Assembly: GCA_017458585.1 (NCBI GenBank)
Contig: JAFTAJ010000037.1
Span: 62,001-126,000, forward strand
Source: Bacteroidaceae bacterium
GTDB taxonomy: Bacteria; Bacteroidota; Bacteroidia; Bacteroidales; Bacteroidaceae
Length of the DNA: 64,000 bases
Direction: 5' to 3'
The notes under the pieces were generated by a model that was given only the letters and a program-made list of their open reading frames with translations, had not been told where the DNA came from and ran no database searches. A program made the translations under genes and the position numbers. Of this stretch, positions 1 through 8,468 are shown piece after piece; the stretch's first letter is position 1, and every line of letters begins with the position of its first letter.

Positions 1-38
1 CCGCGGTAGAGTTGATGAAGATACTGCTCGGCGAATAG
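1..38 (+). CDS. Possible 3' end of an upstream gene (partial)
   Basis: Reading from base 3, the frame gives AVELMKILLGE and then a TAG at 36-38. This looks like an ordinary hydrophobic helical C-terminus. It is followed by a two-way hairpin terminator, which is what one expects between convergent genes. Twelve codons are too few to name a family, and chance cannot be excluded. Confidence 0.3.
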   Translation, partial: AVELMKILLGE

Positions 39-56
39 GCCGCAGCGCAATAATAA

Positions 57-88
57 AAGGTGGGACTTCTCAATGGAAGCCCCACCTT
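57..88. terminator. Bidirectional hairpin terminator
   Basis: AAGGTGGG (57-64) pairs with CCCACCTT (81-88), and CTTC (66-69) with GAAG (76-79) inside it. AT-rich tracts lie on both sides (TTTTATTATT on the minus strand, ATTTATTATTAT on the plus strand). It lies 20 bases past the stop of the first GH2 gene, so it probably ends that transcript and any rightward transcript entering the window. Confidence 0.75.
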
Positions 89-107
89 ATTTATTATTAT
101 AGATGCA

Positions 108-3100
108 CTATTTTATCTCTACCTTAGTGCCGTTCACGATGTAGATGCCCTTGGGCAATTGACCTTTGACCTTTGACCGTTGACCATTGACCTTGCGCCC
201 GTGGATATCGTAAACTAGAGAGTTCGAAAGTTCGAGAGTACGAGAGTTACTTTCTATTCTCTGTTCCCTATTCTCTATTCCTGTCACATCGTCGGGGGTG
301 CTGGCAAGTATCTCCGAGGGTAGGCGGGTGAGACTGAAGGCGGTGATGGCGGAGTTGCTGTAGGCAGGCAGATTGTAGAGCACGCTGAGGGTGACCTCTG
401 TCTCGTGAGGCACAGTGAAGGTGACATTGCCGTGGTTGAGTGGTGCGGTGGCAAGTGCTGTACCGATATTCTCAAGTGTGGCTGGCGCGGTTCCCATGGT
501 GGCCACGAGCAGACAGTCTTCGGTGTTGTCAGTAGTGTTGCTCTGAGCACAGAAGCGATAGACGCCTGTGGGCAGAGTGACAGTCTGATAGAGACTCTTG
601 TCAACGCCGTCGGAGGAGAATCCAGCCCACGATGTAGTGAAAGCGAGAGTGCTGCCGTCTGTGGTGTTGACAAATACTCCCGACTCCTCGGTGGGCAGAA
701 TGTCGCCCTGCCAAGTGGAGGTGGCGGTGCCATGCTCAAGGGCAGCTCCAGTGGAGACAGCCGTTGAGGTATGGAGGAAGGGTGCCTGATAATTGGTGAG
801 ATACTGCGAGGTGATGTCGGTCTCGTCACCGATGGTGGAGGGAGTGTTGATGCTGAGACTGAATACACCGTCAGACTTTACATAGTTGGTGCCAATGGCC
901 GACTGGAAACCAGCGAGGGTGCCGTGGGCAGCGTTAGAGGTCTCGTCCTTAGCAGTGGTGCTGATTTCGTCGAACTTATAGTAAACGAGCAGTTTGTCGC
1001 TGGACTCTGCGGTAGCGATATCGGTAATGGGATCGTTGCAGATGGAGGGCAGATTCTCTTCTTTGAAACCATTGCCCCAGATACGCAACTCGTCGATGTT
1101 GGCAGCCATAGAGGTGTTCTCGCCTCCAATCACGAGGTCGTCCCATGCGGGACTGGCGAGGATGGGCGAGAAGGAAGCCATCTGCTTGCCGTCGCGGAAG
1201 AGATAGAGGCGCGAGCCAGAGAGGGAGATGGCATAGTGGTGCCACTCGTTGCGGATAACGAAACCCTCGGGCGATACAACACTCTTATTGTTGACGGTGA
1301 CGGTCATGATGCCCTTGGCATCGGTGGCGACGGCGAACACTCCATTGGAGGTGCGCATAGCTCCTGCGTTGAGTTGCATCGACGGATTCATCCACCACTC
1401 CACGGTGAACTTGGCAGTGCGTGCAGGGAATGGTGAGGGAATGGTGAGCGACTCTGCCTTGTTGCGGAAGTAGAGTCCGGTCTTGGAACGTGTGCTGCAT
1501 ACGCAGAGCGCATCGGTGAGAGCGGAGGACGAGCCTGTCTCGCTGTCGGTAAGAGTGATATCGTAGCGCCCTACTGCCGTGGGAACGAAGGTGGAGGAGC
1601 CTCCGAGGATGAGCGTGCGGCTTTTGTCGTTAGATATGGTCCATACGAGGTTGGCGGAATCGGCTCCGCTGGCTTCTATGAGTTCGATGGTCTCACCGGG
1701 TAGCACCACGTTGGGTTCTACCTGGAAAGCCATGTTGCGCACTCCAGAGCTGACGGTGATGTCTTTGCTCATGGTCACGGTGCCGGTAGCGTTGGTGGCG
1801 GTGAGAGTGACAGTGTAAGTGCCGTCGGCGGGATAGGAGGCGGTGGCATTGTAGGTGGTCTGCGTCTGGTCGCCAGTGGATCCGGGTAGGCTCCACTTGT
1901 AAGTGGTGGCGATGCCGTCGGAGTGATTGATCAGTGAGACGGTAGCTCCGGCGGAACGGTCGGGCTGATAGATATCGAAGTCGATAGTGGGCAGGTCTGC
2001 CGCAACGACAGTGACGGTGTCGGAGATGGAGAGCTTGTCACCATTGATGTTGTAGGCAGTGAGGGTGATGATATAGTTGCCTGCCTTGGGGAATATGAAG
2101 GAGGCTTCCTTCAAGTCAGTCTTAGAAAAGCGCGTTTTTGGCTCTGTCCACTTCCAAGAAGTGACGGAGCTGTTGACCTCTACGGTGGCCTTTGCCTCAA
2201 GACCTGCTGTAAGGATGGAATCGCTAAAGGCAAAGGATACACTCATAGGTGCGGGTTCGTTATTAAGAATGGTGGTGTCTTCCGCAAGGGTGGTGGGGTC
2301 TGTGCGTAGGTAGGTGGCGTGATTGCCATGTGCAGCATCGCGCAGTTTGACGACACCGTCCACCTCTATCTCATCCATTTTGAAGTAGGCCAGCAGGTCA
2401 GCCTCTGACGTAGGGTTTACGAGCTCGGATGCCATATCGGCTTGCACCTCGGCAGCAGTGCGGGTGGTCTTCCAGATGCGCACATCGTCAATCCATCCGT
2501 TGAGGTAGGATTTGTTGGAGCCAAAGACAAAGTCACCTATGCCAGCAATGCCGTTGTATCCTCCGGCAGGCACAGTGCGTTTCCACTCTCCGTTGAGGTA
2601 GAGATTGATGCGGCTGCCATCGAGGGTGATGGCGACATGATTCCATTCATGCTTCTTGATAGCGTTGGTAGAGGACTGCACTCTCTTGGTGGAGGTGTTG
2701 TCGAAGCCCGCGCTCACGCGTCCCGACTGGTCGTAAACGATGAGAAAGGTGCCCCAGCCAGGACCTACCTGGTTGCTGTTGGCGACAAGGGTGTCGGGTT
2801 TGAACCAATACTCTATGGTCACATTGCTCTGGGCTACGTCAAAGATGCCGGGGATGGTGAATCCGTTATCAACAAAGTGGCGCGCCTCATTGTTTTTTTT
2901 CTCATAGATGAGGGGTACAACGGCTTTGTTTGACGGCTCCGACTCGCCTGTGGTGTAAACAGCGGTGACAGTGTAGGTAGAGGTAGGGTTTGCTATGGTG
3001 TAGGAGAGAGTGTTCTTGGAAAGGGCGGTCTCCTCCACATCATTGGCATAGACCTTGTAGCCCTGTAGCTGGGCTGTGGTCGCAGAGGGGATGTCCCATT

Positions 3101-5840
3101 GCAGGAGGCCGTCAACATTGAGTGTGGCATTGCGAGGAGCGTTGTAGCTCTCGGGAGTGGCTGCTGCCGCGAGCAGTATGGTGCCTGTGGCGTGGCTTAC
3201 GGCAACGGGCTCAAGCGTGAGTGGTGTCTGTTCGCCCTCGGAGTTGTGGGTGTAATCAATCACCGAGCAGCTGTGGATAGTGCCCTCGCCGGTGCCGGCA
3301 GTCTGCGGCTTGACATACACGAAGTACTTGATGCGCGACCCTTCGGGCACGTCGCCCACGAAGTCGGAGATGTCAAACTGCACAGTCTTGGGAGTAAGCA
3401 ATGCGCCGTCGTTGATGCCGATATAGTTGGCCTCGCCGTCAGCGAAGGTCAGGCGACTGAACGATTTGAGAGTGTCGGGCTCCGTAGCGTCGGGGTTGAG
3501 GCTGTAGCCAATGGCGAAAGTGACCTCTGAACTCTTGGTGTAGTCCATATTGATCTGCACTACACGGTCAACAGTGTGCTCCTCTGCTTCTTGTGCCAGC
3601 TGCAGAGCGAGGTCGATAAACTGTCCACCACTGGTCTGCTTGACATGGATGGCAATGAGGTTGTCGCCATTGGGGATGACAGCCTTGCGGGTGTTGGAGG
3701 TGAAGCCTACGGTCTTATAGTCGGTGAGGTAGCCGGTGGCGGAATAGACGAGCGAGCCATTGAAGTAAACCTCTACATCTTCGTCGTTGTAGATAATCAT
3801 CTGTAGCTTGGCCAGTTCCTCTTCAGTGAGGTCGAGACTTACTGTCTTGCGGAGCCAGATGTCGGGGGTGTTCCAGCGCGTGCCGTAGGTCATGTTGGCC
3901 AGTCCGTTGGCACCGAAGCCGGAGTTGCCCACCATCCATTCGCCGTCGTCGAAGTCGGTCTTCTGCCATCCGGTGGCAGGCTGCGTGGTGGTGTAGCGCC
4001 AACTCTGCTGACTGATATTGGCGGGCGGCAGGATATAGACTTGCTCTATACCTTCGTGCTCGATGAGATTGCGGTTGGCTTTGTAGATTTTGTTGATATC
4101 GGTCTTGACCATACGGTCGTAGGTCATCATTCCGTTGACCTCAATCTCCACATCGGTGAGCTGCGTATAGACAGCGGCCGACATGCCCTTATAGGTCTTG
4201 TAGTAAGCCAGGTTGTTGAGGTAGTTGCAGACAGTGCTGTCGTACTCTGCCGCGTCTTCCACTGAGGCATAGCCCCAGCCTTCGCCTTTCCAGAGATGAC
4301 CGTCGATGGCATACTTAATGCCGCCATACTCACCGTCAGCCGTGGCTTGTGCCTTGGTGGTGGTGGGAGCCGAGGGGGCGGGATAGGGATGGTTGTCGAA
4401 GATGTCGCCGTAGCCATAGTGGGTCCAGCCGGAGGCCTCGTCAATAAGGCGTGTCTTGTCGAGCGAGCGCACGAGATCAACATATTTCTTTGTGTCGTGC
4501 TGGCCGCCGGCTTCGTTGAAGATTACCCAGTTGATGATAGATGGGGTGTTGTAGTGCAAATTGATCATGGCCGTGAGCTCGGGCGTGAACATATTGGGGT
4601 CGTTGGTGACACCGCTGTCCTTGCTGCCACCGTAGTTCATGGAGGGCATGTCTTGCCATACCAGCAGACCGAGCTTGTCAGTCCAGTAATACCAGCGGCG
4701 CGGCTCCACCTTGAGGTGCTTGCGCACCATGTTGAATCCATATTTCTTCATTTGCACGATGTCGTATTGTATTGCCTCGTCGGAGGGCGGGGTGAGGTTG
4801 CTCTCAGGCCAGTAGCCCTGGTCGAGCGGACCAGTCTGGAAGACAAACTCATTGTTGAGCATCATGCGGTAGTAGCCGTCCTTGTCGCGGGCCAGACTTA
4901 TCTTGCGCATGCCGAAGTAGCTCTGCACCTCGTCCTTCTTGCCGTCGGTGTCGAGCAGTTCCAACTTAAGGTCATAGAGGAACGGGTGGTCGGGGTTCCA
5001 TAGATCGGGATTGGTGATGCTGAGCACAATGTCTTCGCCAGGCTGTCCCTCGCCCTCGGCTACCTTTTGGGTGCCGTGGTAGGCAGTGGCCTTGATCTTT
5101 GAGACCTTGTCGGTGTCGCCACCGGCAGTGGCATTGATGGTGAGTGTCTCGGCATCAATGTCAGGTGTGAGGTGGAAGTCCTGGATATAAGAGGGGTTCA
5201 CGGCTTCCAGCCACACCGTCTGCCAGATGCCAGAGCAAGCTGTGTAGAAAATACCGCCAGGGTTGCGCACCTGCTTGCCGCGAGGCACTGACCAGCGGTC
5301 GGTGGGGTCAAACACCTTGAGAGCCACCTCGTTTTGTTGCCCAAACTGAACATAGTCGGTGATGTCAAACGTGAAGGGGTCGTAGCCTCCGTCGTGGCTG
5401 CCCACCTTAGTGCCGTTCACATAGACGGAGCAACGCCAGTCAACGGCCTCGAAGTTGAGCAGGACACGTTTGCCAGTCCAACTGGCGGGCACTGTGAAGT
5501 CGCGTCTGTAGGCCATACTCTCATAGTGGGTCTTCAGTCCGCTGAGCGCACTCTCCACGCAGTAGGGCACGAGTATTTCATACCATCCTGAAGTGGGAAT
5601 GTTGTCGTTGTAAGAGGCCATAGAACTGAAATCCCAGAGACCATTGAGGTTCATCCACTCGGAACGCACCATCTGTGGACGTGGATACTCAGGCAAGGCG
5701 TTGGTAGGACTCACTGCAGCGGCAAACGGAGTCTGGATACTAACCTTGGCCATCTTCCAATCAGCCTTAAGGCTGCCGGGGCACATCATCATCGTGACCG
5801 TCGCCACCAGCAGTAAACGGAATAACATAGAATGCTTCAT
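108..5840 (-). CDS. Giant secreted GH2 glycosidase with LamG and PKD-like domains and a T9SS-type sorting tail
   Basis: A 1910-residue exported enzyme. An N-terminal signal peptide (MKHSMLFRLLLVATVTMM) is followed by a GH2 jelly-roll domain, an Ig-like domain and the TIM barrel. The acid/base Glu lies in FNEAGGQHD (about residue 443) and the probable nucleophile in GEYGG (about 504). Next come another carbohydrate-binding-like sandwich, a LamG domain (about 990-1190), two or three PKD-like domains (1210-1400), a second LamG (1490-1660) and a C-terminal tail (LVYDIHGRKV ... LPKGIYIVNG) like type IX sorting domains. I set the start at 5840, not at the longer in-frame ATG at 5870, because the TAATTTTG promoter box lies at 5873-5880 and because 5840 places the signal peptide correctly. 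It is a paralogue of the gene at 61928. Substrate is unknown; beta-galactosidase, beta-glucuronidase or beta-mannosidase activity are all possible in GH2. Confidence 0.9.
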   Translation of the reverse strand: MKHSMLFRLLLVATVTMMMCPGSLKADWKMAKVSIQTPFAAAVSPTNALPEYPRPQMVRSEWMNLNGLWDFSSMASYNDNIPTSGWYEILVPYCVESALSGLKTHYESMAYRRDFTVPASWTGKRVLLNFEAVDWRCSVYVNGTKVGSHDGGYDPFTFDITDYVQFGQQNEVALKVFDPTDRWSVPRGKQVRNPGGIFYTACSGIWQTVWLEAVNPSYIQDFHLTPDIDAETLTINATAGGDTDKVSKIKATAYHGTQKVAEGEGQPGEDIVLSITNPDLWNPDHPFLYDLKLELLDTDGKKDEVQSYFGMRKISLARDKDGYYRMMLNNEFVFQTGPLDQGYWPESNLTPPSDEAIQYDIVQMKKYGFNMVRKHLKVEPRRWYYWTDKLGLLVWQDMPSMNYGGSKDSGVTNDPNMFTPELTAMINLHYNTPSIINWVIFNEAGGQHDTKKYVDLVRSLDKTRLIDEASGWTHYGYGDIFDNHPYPAPSAPTTTKAQATADGEYGGIKYAIDGHLWKGEGWGYASVEDAAEYDSTVCNYLNNLAYYKTYKGMSAAVYTQLTDVEIEVNGMMTYDRMVKTDINKIYKANRNLIEHEGIEQVYILPPANISQQSWRYTTTQPATGWQKTDFDDGEWMVGNSGFGANGLANMTYGTRWNTPDIWLRKTVSLDLTEEELAKLQMIIYNDEDVEVYFNGSLVYSATGYLTDYKTVGFTSNTRKAVIPNGDNLIAIHVKQTSGGQFIDLALQLAQEAEEHTVDRVVQINMDYTKSSEVTFAIGYSLNPDATEPDTLKSFSRLTFADGEANYIGINDGALLTPKTVQFDISDFVGDVPEGSRIKYFVYVKPQTAGTGEGTIHSCSVIDYTHNSEGEQTPLTLEPVAVSHATGTILLAAAATPESYNAPRNATLNVDGLLQWDIPSATTAQLQGYKVYANDVEETALSKNTLSYTIANPTSTYTVTAVYTTGESEPSNKAVVPLIYEKKNNEARHFVDNGFTIPGIFDVAQSNVTIEYWFKPDTLVANSNQVGPGWGTFLIVYDQSGRVSAGFDNTSTKRVQSSTNAIKKHEWNHVAITLDGSRINLYLNGEWKRTVPAGGYNGIAGIGDFVFGSNKSYLNGWIDDVRIWKTTRTAAEVQADMASELVNPTSEADLLAYFKMDEIEVDGVVKLRDAAHGNHATYLRTDPTTLAEDTTILNNEPAPMSVSFAFSDSILTAGLEAKATVEVNSSVTSWKWTEPKTRFSKTDLKEASFIFPKAGNYIITLTAYNINGDKLSISDTVTVVAADLPTIDFDIYQPDRSAGATVSLINHSDGIATTYKWSLPGSTGDQTQTTYNATASYPADGTYTVTLTATNATGTVTMSKDITVSSGVRNMAFQVEPNVVLPGETIELIEASGADSANLVWTISNDKSRTLILGGSSTFVPTAVGRYDITLTDSETGSSSALTDALCVCSTRSKTGLYFRNKAESLTIPSPFPARTAKFTVEWWMNPSMQLNAGAMRTSNGVFAVATDAKGIMTVTVNNKSVVSPEGFVIRNEWHHYAISLSGSRLYLFRDGKQMASFSPILASPAWDDLVIGGENTSMAANIDELRIWGNGFKEENLPSICNDPITDIATAESSDKLLVYYKFDEISTTAKDETSNAAHGTLAGFQSAIGTNYVKSDGVFSLSINTPSTIGDETDITSQYLTNYQAPFLHTSTAVSTGAALEHGTATSTWQGDILPTEESGVFVNTTDGSTLAFTTSWAGFSSDGVDKSLYQTVTLPTGVYRFCAQSNTTDNTEDCLLVATMGTAPATLENIGTALATAPLNHGNVTFTVPHETEVTLSVLYNLPAYSNSAITAFSLTRLPSEILASTPDDVTGIENREQRIESNSRTLELSNSLVYDIHGRKVNGQRSKVKGQLPKGIYIVNGTKVEIK
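159..279. repeat. Three short tandem repeat blocks inside the GH2 tail
   Basis: TTGACCN occurs five times at a 7-base step (159-192), GAGAGTTC-type octamers four times (218-249), and CTCTATT-type heptamers four times (252-279). They encode the linker and part of the sorting tail; the conserved LVYDIHGRKV core lies between two of the blocks. Confidence 0.85.
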
Positions 5841-5872
5841 AATCGTTTTTTTTGTTTTCAAGTTTGTCACCG

Positions 5873-5880
5873 CAAAATTA
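5873..5880 (-). promoter_or_regulatory. -7 box (TAATTTTG) for the first GH2 gene
   Basis: On the minus strand this is a full match to the Bacteroidetes -7 consensus TAnnTTTG. No TTTG at -33 spacing is evident. Transcription would begin near 5866, giving a leader of about 26 bases before the ATG at 5840 and ruling out the ATG at 5870. A weaker plus-strand candidate for the divergent gene is TAACTTAG at 5965-5972. Confidence 0.6.
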
Positions 5881-6013
5881 CAAAAAACTCCTTATTCTTA
5901 ATTGCTAATTCCTTACTTTTTACTATTTTTTGCTGCATTTCGGGGCTGAGCAAAAATTTTTTCGTAACTTAGCAACGGCAAAATGTGAACATTAACTAAT
6001 AACCTTTATCAAT

Positions 6014-6859
6014 ATGATTAGAGCTAGAATCCTTTCCGTGTTAGCTGGCCTCTTTGTGGTAGGCCTTCTCAGCGCCGCTACCCCTGACATCAAGTACTAC
6101 CAGCCGCGCGAGCTTATACAGGTTAGCACCGACGATGTGCAAATCTCATTTGACCAGACCGAAGCATCGGTATTCGTTACCGCCAAGTCGCCCTACGAGC
6201 TATACTGCCGCAGCAAATGGCTTACGGCAAAGGAGGAGAATGGTCTTATCCTCATTTCTGCACAGAAGAACGACAGCTTCGTGCCGCGCACCGCACGCAT
6301 CATTCTCACCACCAAGAAGGAGAATGTGTCGCGCGTGGTAACCGTGACTCAGAAACCGGAGCCTGGGCACGACCAGTTTTTCGCGCTGCCAACCTCAGGC
6401 AACTTTGTGAAACTGGCAGACCTAGACCTCAGCCACGCTACTCACGATAAGTATATCAAGGAGATATTGGTCAACAAATCCGTTGACGGACATAAGATTC
6501 GCATTAAGAACAACACATACGAGTCGGCCATTGCCACTCATGCACCGTCCACGTTCAAGATTAAGCTCAACGGTGCAATGCGCTTTGTTTGTGACCTCGG
6601 CATCGACGATGAGATACTCACCCGCACCGTCAACAATCATGGCAACGCCCTCTATAAGGTGCTGCTCGACGGCAAGGAGGTGGCAGCAGGTCGTATCACC
6701 ATTCTCGACAAGCAGGCTGTGCATCTTGACATCAATACTCACGGTGCCAAGATGATGGAGATAGAGTTTGACCCCGATGGTTCCAATTGGGGCGATCATA
6801 TCGATCTAGGCAACCCGTATTTCGAACTCACCGCTGACAAGCCCGAGGTAGTGGAATAG
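6014..6859 (+). CDS. Exported BACON + NPCBM domain protein
   Basis: 281 residues. A signal peptide (about 1-21, ending LLSAA) precedes a BACON-like Ig fold (about 36-114, ending VVTVTQKPEPG) and an NPCBM-type galactose-binding fold (about 130-272), recognisable from KIRIKNNTYESAIATHAPS and LGIDDE. BACON domains usually occur in Bacteroidetes surface glycan proteins, and NPCBM domains in glycosidases of the GH98 and GH27 type. No catalytic domain is present, so binding is the likely role. It is divergent from the GH2 gene across a 173-base spacer, which suggests shared control in glycan use; that is inference. Confidence 0.8.
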   Translation: MIRARILSVLAGLFVVGLLSAATPDIKYYQPRELIQVSTDDVQISFDQTEASVFVTAKSPYELYCRSKWLTAKEENGLILISAQKNDSFVPRTARIILTTKKENVSRVVTVTQKPEPGHDQFFALPTSGNFVKLADLDLSHATHDKYIKEILVNKSVDGHKIRIKNNTYESAIATHAPSTFKIKLNGAMRFVCDLGIDDEILTRTVNNHGNALYKVLLDGKEVAAGRITILDKQAVHLDINTHGAKMMEIEFDPDGSNWGDHIDLGNPYFELTADKPEVVE

Positions 6860-6863
6860 GAAT

Positions 6864-7835
6864 ATGATTTCCCTGAAACACCAAATCACCACCTCGATGG
6901 CCATGCTGCCCGTCAGTATAGTCATCGCGGTGGTGTTATGGTTGTGGCAGGCACCGCAGACTCTGGAGAGTGTGGCGGGACTGGCGTGTGTGTTGATACT
7001 TACGTTAGCGTTACGCTGGCTGAGCAACACGCTGCAGCTTATCAGGGTGCGCAGTTGGGCTGTGTCATCTATATTTGTTGTGTTGATGGCAGTGTGCGCC
7101 CCGCTTCATGATTGGAGCGTGGAGGTGATGGGCATCACGACGCTATATATGATGCATGTGGGCGGACTATTGTTTTCCACCCATGTGCGTCGGCCGCAGT
7201 TGGCGGTGTTTATCAGTTCTGTGGCGCTAGGTTGCCTGACGATGGTGTTGCCTCAGACGGTGTGGCTACTACCCTTCAGCGTGATGGCGATGGCTATGCC
7301 CTTGCGCATTTTTTCGGCACGCGTGCTTGCTGCTCTGCTTCTGGGACTGCTGCTCCCCTACGAGGTGTGGGCAGCGTGGTATCTTGTACAAGGCATACTG
7401 GTGGAGGCCTTCACGACTTTAGTGAACGGCGTAATCCCTTCCTTTACTTCACTCCTCACCCCTCACCCCTCACTCCTCACTCCTTACTCCTTACTCCTCA
7501 CTCCCATTCTCCTATTCTCCCTTTTCAGCCTTGTCCATTTCATGCGTACCAGTCTTGACGACAAGATAGCTACTCGCATGCGCTATATCGTGCTGCTGCT
7601 GCAATGGCCGGTGCTCCTTGTGTTGGTCGTTTTGCAAGTTACCGAATCTTCAACGGCCAATGTTCAATGTTCAATGAGTCTTGCGCCTGCGTGGATACTA
7701 TGCTGTTCGCCGTTGTTGGCGCGCTATTTTGTCTTCTCGCGCGGATGGCAGGCGGGCTTAGCGTTCTGGCTTTTCTTGTTGTCATTAGTAGCAATGAGTT
7801 TATATCCATTATTTCTTAACCTTTTAATCTTTTAA
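6864..7835 (+). CDS. Polytopic inner-membrane protein, function unknown
   Basis: 323 residues with about nine or ten hydrophobic segments and no recognised signature. It begins four bases after the preceding stop, so the two genes are probably cotranscribed. Two heptanucleotide repeats lie inside it: eight copies of ACTCCTC-type words (7451-7506) encode SLLTPHPSLLTPYS and the following residues, and three CAATGTT-type words (7658-7678) encode TANVQCSM. The frame stays open through both, and the first repeat encodes plausible loop and membrane residues. I do not recognise the family. Confidence 0.7.
   Translation: MISLKHQITTSMAMLPVSIVIAVVLWLWQAPQTLESVAGLACVLILTLALRWLSNTLQLIRVRSWAVSSIFVVLMAVCAPLHDWSVEVMGITTLYMMHVGGLLFSTHVRRPQLAVFISSVALGCLTMVLPQTVWLLPFSVMAMAMPLRIFSARVLAALLLGLLLPYEVWAAWYLVQGILVEAFTTLVNGVIPSFTSLLTPHPSLLTPYSLLLTPILLFSLFSLVHFMRTSLDDKIATRMRYIVLLLQWPVLLVLVVLQVTESSTANVQCSMSLAPAWILCCSPLLARYFVFSRGWQAGLAFWLFLLSLVAMSLYPLFLNLLIF
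7451..7506. repeat. Heptanucleotide repeat, 8 copies (ACTCCTC-type), inside a gene
   Basis: Eight consecutive 7-base units (ACTCCTC, ACCCCTC twice, ACTCCTC, ACTCCTT twice, ACTCCTC, ACTCCCA) with two further degenerate units after them. Since 7 is not a multiple of 3, each unit is read in a new frame and the protein repeats every seven residues. A smaller array of CAATGTT (three units) lies at 7658-7678. Confidence 0.9.
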
Positions 7836-7838
7836 CCC

Positions 7839-8297
7839 TTGTTATACCTGAGCATCACCGCTTTCCTCGTGCAATACGGCTACACCGGCATGGGCGTAGC
7901 CGCCTTTCTGGCTGGCAGTTTTCTGCCTTTCAGTTCTGAGGTGGTGCTTACGGCACTCTATGTCAGTGGGTTGGAGCTTTGGCCGCTCATATTGGTGGCT
8001 ACGCTGGGCAATGTGCTCGGAGGACTCTTCAACTACTGCGTGGGACGTCTCTGCAACGAGGGATGGGTTTATCGCCTCTTCCATGTGAAGGAGGAGAAGC
8101 TGGCGCAGAGCAAACACAAGGTACGCACTCACGGTGCGTGGATGGGTTTGTTGGCATGGGTGCCCATTTTGGGCAGCGCCATCACCATTGCCCTCGGTAT
8201 CCTGCGCGTCAACTTCGTGAAGTCGTTCATTGCTATCGCTATCGGCAAATTTCTGCGCTATCTCGCCCTCGGTTACATCCTTTCGCTTACGCAGTAG
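7839..8297 (+). CDS. YqaA/DedA-type (SNARE-associated) membrane protein
   Basis: 152 residues resembling the YqaA branch of the DedA superfamily: a start close to QYGYTGMGVAAFLAGSF, then a PFSSE re-entrant segment, GNVLGG, and a C-terminal W-P-LGSAITIALGILRV segment. DedA-type proteins are implicated in lipid-carrier flipping and membrane-potential upkeep; the exact role of YqaA is uncertain. The likely start is TTG at 7839, four bases after the preceding stop; a GTG at 7869 would cut into the conserved N-terminus. The operon with the previous gene is inferred from spacing. Confidence 0.8.
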   Translation: MLYLSITAFLVQYGYTGMGVAAFLAGSFLPFSSEVVLTALYVSGLELWPLILVATLGNVLGGLFNYCVGRLCNEGWVYRLFHVKEEKLAQSKHKVRTHGAWMGLLAWVPILGSAITIALGILRVNFVKSFIAIAIGKFLRYLALGYILSLTQ

Positions 8298-8468
8298 ATA
8301 TTTTCTCGCGCGTACATTATAATATTTATACGCGTGGAAATGTGCGGTCATTGTCCTTGCGGCGCGATTGCTTGGTGAGGCAAAAGTTAATATATGTATA
8401 ATCGTTGGTCATTTGAAGTTTAAGTGGTAATTTCGCGTCAAAAGTAAAAACCCCAAGCCTCAAATAGA

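Noticed and set aside
284-5500. Many plus-strand open frames opposite the first GH2 gene
   Set aside because: They overlap a clearly coding, conserved reading frame end to end and show no family motifs; they are shadows.
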